Assembly (NCBI GenBank): GCA_947632435.1
Contig: CANRPC010000004.1
Span: forward strand, 34,265 to 98,264
Reading direction: 5' to 3'
Length of the DNA: 64,000 nt
Source of the DNA: an uncultured Bacilli bacterium
GTDB taxonomy: Bacteria; Bacillota_I; Bacilli_A; RFN20; CAG-449
The translations under genes and the position numbers were made by a program. Each line of letters starts with the position of its first letter. Position 1 is the first letter of the stretch. The notes under the pieces were generated by a model, which was given only the letters and a program-made list of their open reading frames with translations, was not told the origin of the DNA and searched no databases. Shown here in pieces: positions 14,616 through 24,156 of the stretch.

Positions 14616-15098
14616 TTAATCACCTTTATCATCATTATTTATATGCTTTTTTTGAATATAATTTAAAAAAGCTAATAATCCTTCTAAAATATCTTGATAT
14701 GCTTTTTGAAAATCTCTTGTATACCAAGGATCAGAAATATCTCTTGGAAAATTCGAAAAATCTAATAAACGATAAAATTTATGATCTTCGTCTTGTCCAA
14801 AAAAATATTTTAATGCTCTAATATTAGAATTTGCCATGCCAATTAAATAATCAAATTTAAAATAATCATCATACGTAATTTTTCTTGCTCTTTTTAAAGA
14901 ACAATCAATATTTAAAGAACTTAATATTTCTTTTGTAGCATAATAAACTGAATTGCCTTCTTCTTCAGAACTAGTTCCTGCTGATTCAACATAAATTTCT
15001 TTTTCTAGGTTTTTCTTTTTTAACAAATCTTTAAATAAATATTCCGCCATTGGAGAACGGCATATATTTCCATAACAAATAAATAAAACTTTAATCAT
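14616..15098 (-). CDS. Low-molecular-weight protein-tyrosine phosphatase
   Basis: 160 residues. The catalytic P-loop is [12 protein letters not shown] at residues 8-19 (C-x5-R-S), and the general acid is in [10 protein letters not shown] near residue 125. Both define the LMW-PTP family, which also includes arginine phosphatases of the YwlE type; the P-loop alone does not settle the substrate. Placed directly upstream of glyA and separated from mscL by a terminator. Confidence 0.88.
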   Translation of the reverse strand: MIKVLFICYGNICRSPMAEYLFKDLLKKKNLEKEIYVESAGTSSEEEGNSVYYATKEILSSLNIDCSLKRARKITYDDYFKFDYLIGMANSNIRALKYFFGQDEDHKFYRLLDFSNFPRDISDPWYTRDFQKAYQDILEGLLAFLNYIQKKHINNDDKGD

Positions 15099-15113
15099 AT
15101 TTCTTACTTTTAT

Positions 15114-15154
15114 TTAAAAAAGTTGTAGCAATGCTTGAAAACAAAACTACAACT
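15114..15154 (-). terminator. Intrinsic terminator after mscL
   Basis: Arms AGTTGTAG (15121-15128) and CTACAACT (15147-15154). On the minus strand the stem leads into TTTTTTAAATA. It separates mscL from the phosphatase-glyA unit. Confidence 0.75.
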
Positions 15155-15166
15155 TATAAATTTTAA

Positions 15167-15718
15167 TTAGTTATCTTTCTTTAATAAATCACGAATTTCC
15201 ATTAAAAGATCTAATTCTGTAACAGGTTTTGGTTCTTTTGCTTTAGCTTCTAATTCTAAGCGTTCTTTTTCTTTTTCTAAAGCTAAACGTTCCGCGGCTT
15301 CTTTTTCTTGTCTTGCATGTATTTTCTTATGGAATGCCATAGCAACTTTAACAATAATAAATAATGTTAATGCGACAAACAAGAAATTAATAATTGATTC
15401 AATAAATGCGCTCCAACTTATATAAATAACACTATAATATGAAACACCATTTACTACAATTGGTGTTGCTTCAGAACTAGCTTCAGCAGTTTTTAAATAT
15501 TCTTCCATTGTGATAGTTCCAGGACCTTTTAAAACTGTGCAAAGCTCTGCGCCTTTGGAAACAAATGATAATGCCCAGTTAACAATAGGCATCAAAACTT
15601 TTTGGTTCAAAGTAGTAACTATAGTGTTAAAAGCACCACCAATAATAACACCTACAGCTAAATCTAGGACATTTCCCCTAGTAATGAATTCTTTAAATTC
15701 TTTAAAAAACTTCTTCAT
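15167..15718 (-). CDS. mscL: Large-conductance mechanosensitive channel
   Basis: 183 residues. TM1 carries the family signature ([20 protein letters not shown]). A loop of about 45 residues (longer than the usual one) contains [21 protein letters not shown]2 is [21 protein letters not shown] charged, helical C-terminus rich in Glu, Lys and Ala ends in [14 protein letters not shown], the usual C-terminal bundle motif. The protein is longer than the typical 130-150 residues because of the loop and the charged helix. It protects against hypo-osmotic shock. Confidence 0.94.
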   Translation of the reverse strand: MKKFFKEFKEFITRGNVLDLAVGVIIGGAFNTIVTTLNQKVLMPIVNWALSFVSKGAELCTVLKGPGTITMEEYLKTAEASSEATPIVVNGVSYYSVIYISWSAFIESIINFLFVALTLFIIVKVAMAFHKKIHARQEKEAAERLALEKEKERLELEAKAKEPKPVTELDLLMEIRDLLKKDN

Positions 15719-15743
15719 AAACTTTTTTTGCTCCTTAATATTA

Positions 15744-15773
15744 AGTATAATTAAAATGTATCTGTAATTTCAA
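15744..15773 (-). promoter_or_regulatory. mscL promoter
   Basis: Minus strand TTGAAA (15773-15768), 18-bp spacer, TATACT (15749-15744). The start codon is about 25 bases further on. Confidence 0.6.
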
Positions 15774-15803
15774 GAAAGACAAGAAAGAAGTGAATATAAT
15801 TAA

Positions 15804-16952
15804 ATGAAAAAATCATCAAAATACGTATTACAAATCTTTCTTTATTGTTTTTTATTTATCTTTTTTTTAATTATTATGTCTTCTAAAACAGCATCTTCTT
15901 GGTGGACAAAAAATATTGCTGTTTATTATCATGAAATAATTGGTACAATTACAAATATTCTTCCTTTTAATTTATTTGAATTAATTGTTTTATTATTAGT
16001 TAGTTTAGCTCTTTATTATTTTGTAAAAATAATTCAATCTTTTAAACAAAAAAACAAATTTCTTATCGCTAAAAGAATTTATAATTTTTTTACATATTTT
16101 TTGAAATTAATTTTAATATATACCGCGATTGCTGGAGTGGCATTTTATCGTGAAGCTTTACCATTTAAGCTATATGAAGATGAAGTTAGTCAAGAATATC
16201 TAGATTCTGCTTTAAATTATTATTTATCTGACTATAATTCATTAAGTAAAACTTTTGCAAGAAATAATAAAAATGTTTCAATATGTCCTTATTCATTTTC
16301 TGAATTAAGTTCATTAATGCAAAAAGAAATCACTAGATTAGATAAATTTGATTATTTCACTAAGCATAATGCCAAAGCAAAAAGCGCTATAATTTCACCC
16401 ATTCTAAGTGAACTTCACATAACGGGTATTAACTTTGCCTTTTCTTCAGAAGCTATGGTAAATACTTCAATGCCAAGTATTGATTTACCATTTACTATAG
16501 CTCATGAAATTGCTCATAACAAAGGAGTTTTAAGAGAGGATGATGCAAATTTAGTCGCGTTATATATTTGTATGACATCACAAGATAATTATGTACGTTA
16601 TTCTGGTTATTTTCGTGGTTTTTATAGCCTTTTAGAAATAAAACAATTAACTTCTTATGCTGATTATGAAGGCATTGTTAAGCAACTGAGTCAAGAAATA
16701 TTATATGATAATAACGATTATGTAAATTATTTCCGCAAGCACGACATGATGAAAGATGTAGCAAATTTCTTTAATAATATTTACTTAAAATTTTATGGAC
16801 AAAAAGATGGTGTTGGAACTTACGATGATAGAAGCGATGTAGAAGATACCAATCAAAAAGATGAAAATGGTCATCCTATATATCAATATATAAACTATTC
16901 GCCATTTCAAAAAATGATGCTTGAATTATATAAAGATTATTTTTCTGTATAA
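15804..16952 (+). CDS. DUF3810-family membrane protein, zinc-peptidase-like
   Basis: 382 residues. Three N-terminal membrane segments (about 10-27, 55-75, 95-115) precede a large extracytoplasmic domain. PFTIAHEIAHNKGVLREDDA (about 231-250) contains HExxH followed by a downstream Glu/Asp set, typical of a gluzincin-like active site, and matches the DUF3810 family as I know it. Substrate unknown. It is divergent from mscL; the ribosome-binding site is weak (AAGAAGTGA). Confidence 0.75.
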   Translation: MKKSSKYVLQIFLYCFLFIFFLIIMSSKTASSWWTKNIAVYYHEIIGTITNILPFNLFELIVLLLVSLALYYFVKIIQSFKQKNKFLIAKRIYNFFTYFLKLILIYTAIAGVAFYREALPFKLYEDEVSQEYLDSALNYYLSDYNSLSKTFARNNKNVSICPYSFSELSSLMQKEITRLDKFDYFTKHNAKAKSAIISPILSELHITGINFAFSSEAMVNTSMPSIDLPFTIAHEIAHNKGVLREDDANLVALYICMTSQDNYVRYSGYFRGFYSLLEIKQLTSYADYEGIVKQLSQEILYDNNDYVNYFRKHDMMKDVANFFNNIYLKFYGQKDGVGTYDDRSDVEDTNQKDENGHPIYQYINYSPFQKMMLELYKDYFSV

Positions 16953-17031
16953 TTTTTATCATTTTGGTTATACTATATCTTTTTTGAATAATCCAATTCT
17001 AATTGTAAATACTATTTTTGAGGAGTTTAAT

Positions 17032-17232
17032 ATGAATCAAAAAAAGTATTTAAAATCATTTAATGAAAAAAGTAAAGAAATTCTCAATGATAATGATCTC
17101 ACTGAAGAAGAAATTATCTATGATGAAACCCAAATTGGTCCTCAAGAAGAACCATTTCTATTTGAATATTCTATGGATTTAGTAGCATGGGATCAATATT
17201 TAAAAAATCTTAACAAAAAAAATCGAGAATAA
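17032..17232 (+). CDS. Small acidic hypothetical protein
   Basis: 66 residues from the ATG at 17032, which follows GAGGAGTTTAAT; the frame is open upstream but without a comparable site. Rich in Glu and Asp in the middle (EEEIIYDETQIGPQEEPFLF) and basic at both ends. No membrane helix, no recognised family. A G+C-rich intrinsic terminator lies 110 bases downstream. Confidence 0.55.
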   Translation: MNQKKYLKSFNEKSKEILNDNDLTEEEIIYDETQIGPQEEPFLFEYSMDLVAWDQYLKNLNKKNRE

Positions 17233-17340
17233 ATATCCATGCATCTTTATGATCTTTTTGATTTTTTAAGCAGAAGATATACAAAGTTGCTCGATGTTTG
17301 ATACGCAAGAATGATAAAATGCATATTGTTGATTTTTTTA

Positions 17341-17363
17341 AAGCCGCATCTTGCGGTTTTTTT
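17341..17363 (+). terminator. Intrinsic terminator
   Basis: GCCGCA-TCT-TGCGGT stem followed by eight T residues on the plus strand, with AAA before it. It probably ends the transcript of the 66-residue gene. The 17233-17340 stretch before it has no gene I can support. Confidence 0.8.
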
Positions 17364-17379
17364 TGATTTCAAAGGGAGT

Positions 17380-17531
17380 TCCTTGAAGGTAATGTTTTCA
17401 ACATAGTCGGATCGCCGTGCCGCCATTTAGCATGAAGTTCACGCCGAAGACGGAATAAAGCTCCTTGCGTACTTTCATAATCTTTTTGGTGCGAAGAAGT
17501 CCTGCAATTCCTTGATTCCCTATGGAATACA
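17380..17531 (-). pseudogene. Small G+C-richer relic, possible gene remnant
   Basis: This stretch has far more G and C than its surroundings and many CG dinucleotides. On the minus strand two frames stay open for roughly 45-57 codons, one containing ALFRLRRELHAKWRHGDPT and another containing FGVNFMLNGGTAIRL, both without a sensible start. It looks like the remains of a transferred gene, but I cannot name it and it could be a structured RNA or a repeat. Confidence 0.25.
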
Positions 17532-18194
17532 CTATGCTTCTTTTTTTATTTTTATTTTATCAAGTAAATAAATAATAAACGCAAAAGAAAAATAAAAAAC
17601 AGTTAAAAATAATACCCATTTTGCAACATTTAACGTACCAATCTCTTTATAATTTAAAAAAAAGTATGGGAAAATTGTCCCTTTAAAATTATATGGTAAA
17701 ATAACTCCTCGAAAAATAATAATTGCAACATAAATTAAAGGTAAACTCATAGAAATAAAAACATCCTTTAGCTTAATATGTTTACGCTCATCAAAAAGGA
17801 AAAAGTCAAAAATAAAAAGTAAAGGAACTAAAATATGCTTTGTTAAATTACCAATTTCATACCAAGATGGAGAAAAAATATTTTCCACTAAAACAAAATT
17901 ATAAATAATAAAAGTTATCGCAATTATTATTAAAGCATAATATTTAAGTTTTAAAAAATATATGTTTTTTTTATAAATAATTCCTTGTAAAATATTTTGA
18001 TAATTTTTTCTTGTAACTAAAAAAATAACAATAAAGCATAATATATTGGAAAGTGTCGTGTAATAAACTATGGCATCAAAATCGAAATTTTCTCCTTTTA
18101 GTAGTTTAAAACAATCTAAAATGCCTAGAAAGCATAAACATAAGAAGATAACATGATAGATTAATTGATTAATTTGATTTTTCATTTTTAACAT
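17532..18194 (-). CDS. Pr6Pr-family integral membrane protein
   Basis: 220 residues with six predicted membrane helices. Conserved features of the family as I know it: YYTTLSNILCF in TM2, KHILVPLLFIFDFFLFDE near the middle, LPLIYVAIIIFRG, and PYFFLNYKEIG before the last helix. The function of bacterial members is not established. The start may be either the first or the fourth codon; no strong ribosome-binding site is seen for either. It has no terminator at its 3' end and runs into the G+C-richer relic. Confidence 0.65.
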   Translation of the reverse strand: MLKMKNQINQLIYHVIFLCLCFLGILDCFKLLKGENFDFDAIVYYTTLSNILCFIVIFLVTRKNYQNILQGIIYKKNIYFLKLKYYALIIIAITFIIYNFVLVENIFSPSWYEIGNLTKHILVPLLFIFDFFLFDERKHIKLKDVFISMSLPLIYVAIIIFRGVILPYNFKGTIFPYFFLNYKEIGTLNVAKWVLFLTVFYFSFAFIIYLLDKIKIKKEA

Positions 18195-18341
18195 TTTCTC
18201 TAATATTCATTATTTTCTATTTTTTTATTAATATACTTTTTTGTTTTATTTTTTATTTCATTTAATTAAGCCATTATTATTAATATAATAATTTTCTTTT
18301 TTTAAAGCTTAAAAAGTTATATAATTACTTTGGTGATTAAA

Positions 18342-19964
18342 ATGTCTTATAAAGCTTTATATAGAACTTATAGACCAACAACATTTGAAGAAGTTGCAGG
18401 TCAAAAACATATTGTGCAAACTCTAAAAAACGCCCTTAAAGAAAACAAAATTGCACATGCTTATCTTTTCTGTGGCCCTAGAGGAACTGGTAAAACTACA
18501 ATGGCGAGGCTTTTTGCTAAAGCTTTAAATTGTGATGAAGGATTAGGAAATCAATGCAATAAATGTGAAAACTGTCTTGCAATTAATGAAGGAACACACC
18601 CTGATGTCATAGAAATAGATGCTGCAAGTAATCGTGGTATTGATGATATTAGAGATTTAATTGATCGTGTTAGATATGCTCCTATCAAAGGTGGATATAA
18701 GGTTTATATAATTGACGAAGTTCACATGCTTACTACTGAAGCATTTAATGCTTTATTAAAAACTTTAGAAGAACCACCTAGTAATGTCGTTTTTATTTTA
18801 GCCACTACAGAACCATATAAATTAATGCCTACTATTCTTTCTCGTTGTCAAAGATATGATTTTATGAAAGTAAGCAATAATGATTTATATCAAAAATTAA
18901 AATATATTTGCGAAAAAGAAAACATTTCTGCAGACGATAAAGCGATTAATTTAATTATTTCTTTATCCGATGGAGGAGTTAGAGATGCTTTATCAATGCT
19001 AGATCAAGCCATCGCGTATTCTGGTAATATTTTAAAAGAAAACCATATTAATGAAATATTTGGGCTTTCTTCAACTGAAGAAAAAATAAAATTATTTAAA
19101 GCGATTAAAGATAATAATATTCTTCAAATTAATAAACTTTTAGATGAATTTATTAATAAAGGAATCGATGTAAGAAGATTAACTCAAGATTTACTAGATA
19201 TTTTAAAAGATTTACTTATTGCTAAAAATTCTAACGATGAAAATCTTTTAAAAATTTTAAAATCTGATGAAGTTTCTCAATTGGACTTTACTAATAAAGA
19301 AATAAACGAAATGATAGATATTTTACTTACCGCGATGACACAATATCGTTTTGTTTCTTCAGCAAATTCTTTATTTGAAGTGACTTTATTAAAACTTGCT
19401 TCCTTAAATCCTAAAGAAGATAAAAAAGAAGAACCACAAGAAATAAAAGCCGTTAAAATCGAACCATCAATTAATAAAGTTGTTGAACAAAAGCAAGTAG
19501 TAAAACAAGAAACTTCAGAGTTTAGTTTTCATGATGTTGGTAAAGCAATTAACTTTAACTTAGATGATATTTTAAACATCATGGTTCAAGCTAATAAATT
19601 AGAAAGACAAAATATTTTGAATGCTTGGAATGATTTAACAACAATTTCTACTAATCCACATTTAAATAAATTCGTATACATTTTAAAGCAATGTTTTCCT
19701 CGAGTCGTATCTAAAGAAGCAATAATTTTAGAATCTACTTACTTAAATGTTGTAGAAAAAACTAACTTTGTAGAAAATCAAGAGGGATTCCGTTATGTTA
19801 TTAAATTATTAACAAAACGAGATTACCTTATAATTTGTTTATCACATGAAAAGTTTTTAGAAAGTGTCAAAAAATTCACAGAATTACAGCATAGTAAAAA
19901 TTTACCAGCGCCTAAACCTATATCTTTAAATATTCATTCTAAACAAGAAAATAAAGGAGAATAA
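18342..19964 (+). CDS. dnaX: DNA polymerase III subunit gamma/tau
   Basis: 540 residues from the ATG at 18342 (MSYKALYRTYRPTTF) after TTTGGTGATTAAA. Clamp-loader ATPase: Walker A GPRGTGKTT near residue 45, zinc cluster CNKCENC near 70, Walker B with DEVHML, and SRC motif ILSRCQRYDF. The C-terminal part (from about 360) is lysine/glutamate-rich and then folds into a tau-like domain. First gene of a seven-gene operon. No SRP RNA gene lies upstream, unlike B. subtilis. Confidence 0.96.
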   Translation: MSYKALYRTYRPTTFEEVAGQKHIVQTLKNALKENKIAHAYLFCGPRGTGKTTMARLFAKALNCDEGLGNQCNKCENCLAINEGTHPDVIEIDAASNRGIDDIRDLIDRVRYAPIKGGYKVYIIDEVHMLTTEAFNALLKTLEEPPSNVVFILATTEPYKLMPTILSRCQRYDFMKVSNNDLYQKLKYICEKENISADDKAINLIISLSDGGVRDALSMLDQAIAYSGNILKENHINEIFGLSSTEEKIKLFKAIKDNNILQINKLLDEFINKGIDVRRLTQDLLDILKDLLIAKNSNDENLLKILKSDEVSQLDFTNKEINEMIDILLTAMTQYRFVSSANSLFEVTLLKLASLNPKEDKKEEPQEIKAVKIEPSINKVVEQKQVVKQETSEFSFHDVGKAINFNLDDILNIMVQANKLERQNILNAWNDLTTISTNPHLNKFVYILKQCFPRVVSKEAIILESTYLNVVEKTNFVENQEGFRYVIKLLTKRDYLIICLSHEKFLESVKKFTELQHSKNLPAPKPISLNIHSKQENKGE

Positions 19965-19968
19965 AACT

Positions 19969-20271
19969 ATGAATATGTCTGCATTAATGCAACAAGCTCA
20001 AAAAATGCAAAGAGAAATGGAAAAACAGCAAAAAGAACTTGAAGCAAAATTATTTGAATTATCTTCAGCAGGTGGAGCGATTAAAATTGCCATTTATGGT
20101 AATCGTAAAATACAAAAAATTTCTATTGATGAAGATGCTATCGATAAAGATGAAAAAGAAATGCTTGAAGATATGTTAAAAGTTGCCATTAATGAAGCTA
20201 TGGAACTTATCGATAAAGAACACGAAAAACTAAACGCAAGATTACAATCATCAATGCGTATGCCATTTTAA
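19969..20271 (+). CDS. ybaB: YbaB/EbfC nucleoid-associated protein
   Basis: 100 residues. N-terminal helix rich in Gln, Lys and Met (MQQAQKMQREMEKQQKELEA), then a beta segment GGAIKIAIYGNRKIQKISID and a C-terminal helix ending MRMPF. It binds DNA as a dimer. Its place between dnaX and recR is the conserved one. The ribosome-binding site is GGAG nine bases upstream. Confidence 0.93.
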   Translation: MNMSALMQQAQKMQREMEKQQKELEAKLFELSSAGGAIKIAIYGNRKIQKISIDEDAIDKDEKEMLEDMLKVAINEAMELIDKEHEKLNARLQSSMRMPF

Positions 20272-20273
20272 TT

Positions 20274-20867
20274 ATGGAACTTAAAACTATTGAAGAGCTT
20301 AAAGAAATATTACATTATCTTCCAAGTATTGGTTTAAAATCCGCGGAAAGAATGGCTTATCAATTATTAGAAATGGATGAAATTACTTTACAGAATCTTT
20401 CCTCTCTTATTTCTAATTTGCATAAAAATGTTACCGTTTGTCCTATATGTGGAGCATATAAAGAAGAAAAATGTTTTTTTTGTGATGATGAAAGTCGCGA
20501 TAATACTTCATTAATTGTCGTTACTTCGTTTAAAGATGCTTTAGCTTTTGAAAATTTAAAATCTTATCATGGTAAATATCATATTTTAGGTGGCAATCTT
20601 TCACCAACAAAAGGTATAGGGGTTAATGAATTAAGAATAGATTTATTATTATCTAGAATTGAAAAAGAAAATTTTCAAGAAATTATTCTAGCTACAGATC
20701 CAACAATTGATGGAGAAACAACTGCTTTATACATTGCAAAATTATTAGAAAATTTGCCAATTAAAATATCGCGTCTTGCTTATGGTCTACCTATGGGTGG
20801 ACATTTAACTTATGCCGATGAATTGACATTATTACGTTCTTTAGAAGGACGTAAATTTTTAAAATAG
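20274..20867 (+). CDS. recR: Recombination mediator RecR
   Basis: 197 residues. Helix-hairpin-helix near the N-terminus (LPSIGLKSAERMAYQLL), C4 zinc finger CPICGAYKEEKCFFC at about 57-71, then a Toprim domain with VVTSFKDALAFE and LATDPTIDGETTALYIA. Works with RecO and RecF in loading RecA at gaps. It starts two bases after ybaB. Confidence 0.96.
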   Translation: MELKTIEELKEILHYLPSIGLKSAERMAYQLLEMDEITLQNLSSLISNLHKNVTVCPICGAYKEEKCFFCDDESRDNTSLIVVTSFKDALAFENLKSYHGKYHILGGNLSPTKGIGVNELRIDLLLSRIEKENFQEIILATDPTIDGETTALYIAKLLENLPIKISRLAYGLPMGGHLTYADELTLLRSLEGRKFLK

Positions 20868-20875
20868 GAGTTTTT

Positions 20876-21499
20876 ATGGCGTTATTTATAACTTTTGAAG
20901 GCGGTGAAGGTTCAGGAAAATCATCCGCGATAAAAAAAATTACTAAATATTTTGAAGAACACAATATTCCCTTTATTATCTCTAGAGAACCTGGAGGAAC
21001 TCCAATTGGTGAACAAATTCGAAATGTTATTCTAGCAAATAATAATAATGAAATGGATATTACAACAGAGGCTTTATTATTCGCAGCCTCAAGAAGGCAA
21101 CATCTTGTCGAAAAAATTTGGCCAAATTTAAAGAATAATATTAATGTTATTTGTGATCGCTATCTTGATTCTTCTTTGGCTTATCAAGGTTATGCAAGAG
21201 GGTTAGGTATTGATACAGTTTTAGAAATTAATCAATACGCGACAGAAAATACTTTTCCAGATTTAACCTTCTTTTTTGATGTAGATGTTGAAATTGGCTT
21301 AGATAGAATTAATCAAAATCATGAACGCGAAGTAAATCGCTTAGATTTAGAAAAAAGAACTTTTCATGAAAAAGTCAGAAAAGGCTATCAAGAATTAAGC
21401 AAAAGATATCCAAATCGATATGTGGTTATTGATGCTAAAATGCCTTTAGATGATGTTGTAAATAAATGTTTAGAAATTCTTAAAGAAAGGATAAAATAA
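20876..21499 (+). CDS. tmk: Thymidylate kinase
   Basis: 207 residues. P-loop FEGGEGSGKSS at 7-17, DR(Y/H) motif as CDRYLDSSLAYQG near 92-104, and EPGG in SREPGGTPIGEQI. Phosphorylates dTMP to dTDP. The lid region contains an Arg-rich segment after NQNHERE. The gene follows recR by eight bases. Confidence 0.96.
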   Translation: MALFITFEGGEGSGKSSAIKKITKYFEEHNIPFIISREPGGTPIGEQIRNVILANNNNEMDITTEALLFAASRRQHLVEKIWPNLKNNINVICDRYLDSSLAYQGYARGLGIDTVLEINQYATENTFPDLTFFFDVDVEIGLDRINQNHEREVNRLDLEKRTFHEKVRKGYQELSKRYPNRYVVIDAKMPLDDVVNKCLEILKERIK

Positions 21500-21501
21500 A
21501 C

Positions 21502-22488
21502 GTGAGTTTTGTTGAATACTTAAAAGCGCAGCAACCTTTAATTTATCAAACATTCATTAATGCTAGAAAAAATAATGTTTTATCACATGCTTATCTTATA
21601 AAAGGCGATCAATCCACTCCTACATTAGAAACGGCTTTATATTTAGCCAAATCTTTAATATGCGAAAGCGGTAATTATTTTGCATGTGAACATTGTCCTA
21701 GTTGTATCCGTTTTGATAAAGGAAATTATGCTGACTTTATATTATTAAATGCTCAAAAAGAGAATCTTAAAGTTGCCGACATTGATAATTTAACAAAACG
21801 ATTTTCTGAAACTTCTTTGGAGAAAAAAGGCATTAGTATATATATAATTCATCATGTAGAAAACATGAATCGGGAATCTGTAAATGCCTTATTGAAATTT
21901 CTTGAAGAACCAAGCACAAATATCTTTGCTTTTTTAACAACCGAAAATGAATCAAAAGTTTTACCAACTATTCTTTCACGTTGTCAACATTTAAAATTAT
22001 TACCTGATAAAAAAAATATTGTTATAGAAAATGTCTTAAAAAAAGGTGTTGATAAACTTGATGGAGAATTACTTATCAATTTTGCTTCAGAAGAAAATGC
22101 TTTAATTAATTTAGCAAATGATGATTCTTATAAATTAGTAAAAAATATTTTTCTAGGTTATATAAAAAGTTTAAATGATTCTCTTTTAGATGGTTATTAT
22201 TATTTACAAACAGAAGCTGTAGGAATTATAAAAACAAAAGAACAAATTCGTTTATTTATCGATTTACTTGCCAATTTTTTTAAAGAAATGCTTTATATTG
22301 ATTTAAATATTAAAAAAACAGATTATAGTTTAAATGATTATTTAGAAAATATTGCAAAAAGTATTAAAAATAAAGAGGAATGTTATAAACAAATTATGTT
22401 CATTCGTGGACAAATTGAACTTAATGTTACTATTGCTTTAATACTAGAACATATTGGCTATATTATCTATCAAGGAGGTAAAAAATGA
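21502..22488 (+). CDS. holB: DNA polymerase III delta-prime subunit
   Basis: 328 residues from a GTG codon, with AAAGGATAAAATAAAC upstream. The clamp-loader fold is clear: HAYLIKGDQ where the Walker A would be (degenerate, as expected for delta-prime), zinc cluster CEHCPSC, LLKFLEEPSTNIFAFL and ILSRCQHLKL. Partner of DnaX in the clamp loader. Its stop overlaps the yaaT start (ATGA). Confidence 0.92.
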   Translation: MSFVEYLKAQQPLIYQTFINARKNNVLSHAYLIKGDQSTPTLETALYLAKSLICESGNYFACEHCPSCIRFDKGNYADFILLNAQKENLKVADIDNLTKRFSETSLEKKGISIYIIHHVENMNRESVNALLKFLEEPSTNIFAFLTTENESKVLPTILSRCQHLKLLPDKKNIVIENVLKKGVDKLDGELLINFASEENALINLANDDSYKLVKNIFLGYIKSLNDSLLDGYYYLQTEAVGIIKTKEQIRLFIDLLANFFKEMLYIDLNIKKTDYSLNDYLENIAKSIKNKEECYKQIMFIRGQIELNVTIALILEHIGYIIYQGGKK

Positions 22489-23300
22489 ACGTTGAAAAAG
22501 TTAATTTATATATTATAAAATTTAGTGATAACACAAATATGTCTTTTTTATCCAGTGAAGAATTAAAAATTTCTGATCAAGTAGTTGCCGAGACTAGTAA
22601 GGGTATTGAACTTGGCTCTGTTATTTCAAGTCCTAAACCTTATAATCCTGTCGGAGAAGAAGCATTTACTTTTATTATTAGAAAAGCTGATGAAAAAGAT
22701 ATTCAAGCTTATAATAATAACTTTCTTGATTCCCAAATTATAAAAGAAGAAACACAGATTGAATGCGATAAACTTAATTTAGATATGCGAATTATAAGTT
22801 GTGAATACACTTTAGATCGTAACAAATTGTTATTATCTTATATTTCAGAAGATCGTGTTGATTTTCGTAATTTATTAAAAATTTTAGCCGCTAAATATCA
22901 TACTAGAATTGAATTAAGGCAAATTGGTGCAAGAGATAAAGCTAAATCTATCGGTGGTTTAGGTGTATGTGGTCTTCCATTATGTTGTGCAACTTTTTTA
23001 AATGAGTTTGATGGAATTTCTATAACTATGGCTAAAAATCAAATGCTTGCTTTAAATATTCCTAAGCTTTCAGGTGCCTGTGGTAAACTTATGTGTTGTT
23101 TAAAATATGAAAATGAAGCCTATTTAAAAGAAAAAAAGAATTTACCACGCATAGGTTTAAAAGTTAAATATAAAGATGAAATTTATCGTATTATTTCCGT
23201 AAATATATTAACAAAAATGGTTAGACTCGAATCAGATGAAAATGTCTTAAATTTACCATTAAGTGAAATAAATGATGCATTAGAAAATGTAAAAAAATAA
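22485..23300 (+). CDS. yaaT: PSP1-domain protein, YaaT/RicT
   Basis: 271 residues. The PSP1 C-terminal domain occupies about residues 60-145. A cysteine cluster follows: CGLPLCCATFL and ACGKLMCCLKYE, the residues by which B. subtilis RicT shares an Fe-S cluster with RicA and RicF. B. subtilis YaaT takes part in RNase Y-dependent mRNA maturation and phosphorelay control. AGGAGGTAAAAA precedes the start. Fixed place in the dnaX operon. Confidence 0.93.
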   Translation: MNVEKVNLYIIKFSDNTNMSFLSSEELKISDQVVAETSKGIELGSVISSPKPYNPVGEEAFTFIIRKADEKDIQAYNNNFLDSQIIKEETQIECDKLNLDMRIISCEYTLDRNKLLLSYISEDRVDFRNLLKILAAKYHTRIELRQIGARDKAKSIGGLGVCGLPLCCATFLNEFDGISITMAKNQMLALNIPKLSGACGKLMCCLKYENEAYLKEKKNLPRIGLKVKYKDEIYRIISVNILTKMVRLESDENVLNLPLSEINDALENVKK

Positions 23301-23301
23301 T

Positions 23302-24156
23302 ATGAATCGCATTTATTCTTTTCAACACAATTCTGCATCTTTATTTGTCGTAGCCACACCAATAGGTAATTTAAAAGAATTTTCACCTCGCGCGATTGAA
23401 ACTATTACAAAATGTGATTATGTAGCAAGTGAAGATACAAGAACAACAGGAAATTTACTTCACGAATTTAATATTGCTAAGCCAATGATCTCATGTCATG
23501 AGCATAACGAAAATGAAGCAAGTGAAAAAATCATTTCTCTTATTTTAAATGGGAAAAATGTTGCTTTAACAAGTGATGCTGGTTATCCTGGAATTTCAGA
23601 TCCTGGTGCCAAAGTTATAAAAAAAGCCATTGAAAACAATATACCTGTTTCCATTATTAATGGATCTTGTGCTTTTTTACCTGCTTTAATCGCTTCAAAT
23701 TTAGAAACAAATCATTTTTATTTTCATGGTTTTTTAAAAGCAAAAGCAAGTGAAAGAATTAAAGAATTAGAAAAATTAAAAAATTATCCTATGACTTTAA
23801 TCTTTTATGAAGCTCCACATCGCATTAAAGACACTTTAAAAGATATATATAAAATTTTTGGAAATCGTAAAGCGACAATTGCTAGGGAAATCTCTAAATT
23901 ATATGAAGAATATATTCGTGGAGATTTAAAAGAATTTCAAGATTTAGATGAATCCTCTCTTAAAGGAGAAATGGTACTTGTTTTAGAAGGAAATACAAAG
24001 CAAGAAAAAATAAGTGAAAATGATTTAATTTCTATAATAAAAACAAGATTACAAGACAAAAATATTTCTAAAAAAGAACTAAGTAAAGAACTCGCAGATA
24101 TTTATGATTTGAAAAAAAATGATATATATCAATTAATTATTAAAATAAAAGATTAA
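23302..24156 (+). CDS. rsmI: 16S rRNA 2'-O-methyltransferase RsmI
   Basis: 284 residues. Tetrapyrrole-methylase fold with VVATPIGNLKEFSPRAIE, ASEDTRTTG, LTSDAGYPGISDPG and FYEAPHRIKDTL, all RsmI signatures. Methylates the ribose of C1402 in the decoding centre, as known for the family. Last gene of the dnaX operon. Its TAA directly abuts the stop of the convergent yfhO gene, with no room for a terminator. Confidence 0.95.
   Translation: MNRIYSFQHNSASLFVVATPIGNLKEFSPRAIETITKCDYVASEDTRTTGNLLHEFNIAKPMISCHEHNENEASEKIISLILNGKNVALTSDAGYPGISDPGAKVIKKAIENNIPVSIINGSCAFLPALIASNLETNHFYFHGFLKAKASERIKELEKLKNYPMTLIFYEAPHRIKDTLKDIYKIFGNRKATIAREISKLYEEYIRGDLKEFQDLDESSLKGEMVLVLEGNTKQEKISENDLISIIKTRLQDKNISKKELSKELADIYDLKKNDIYQLIIKIKD

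Noticed and set aside
13434..14619. Plus-strand open frames opposite glyA
   Set aside because: glyA is unmistakable on the other strand; the frames have no ribosome-binding site and no protein-like composition.
17380..17531. Naming the relic as a nucleotidyltransferase from FMLNGGTAIRL
   Set aside because: The motif is in only one of two open frames, ends at a stop at once and has no further family residues.
18195..18341. SRP RNA gene expected upstream of dnaX in Firmicutes
   Set aside because: The stretch is almost pure A and T with no conserved SRP loop sequence.
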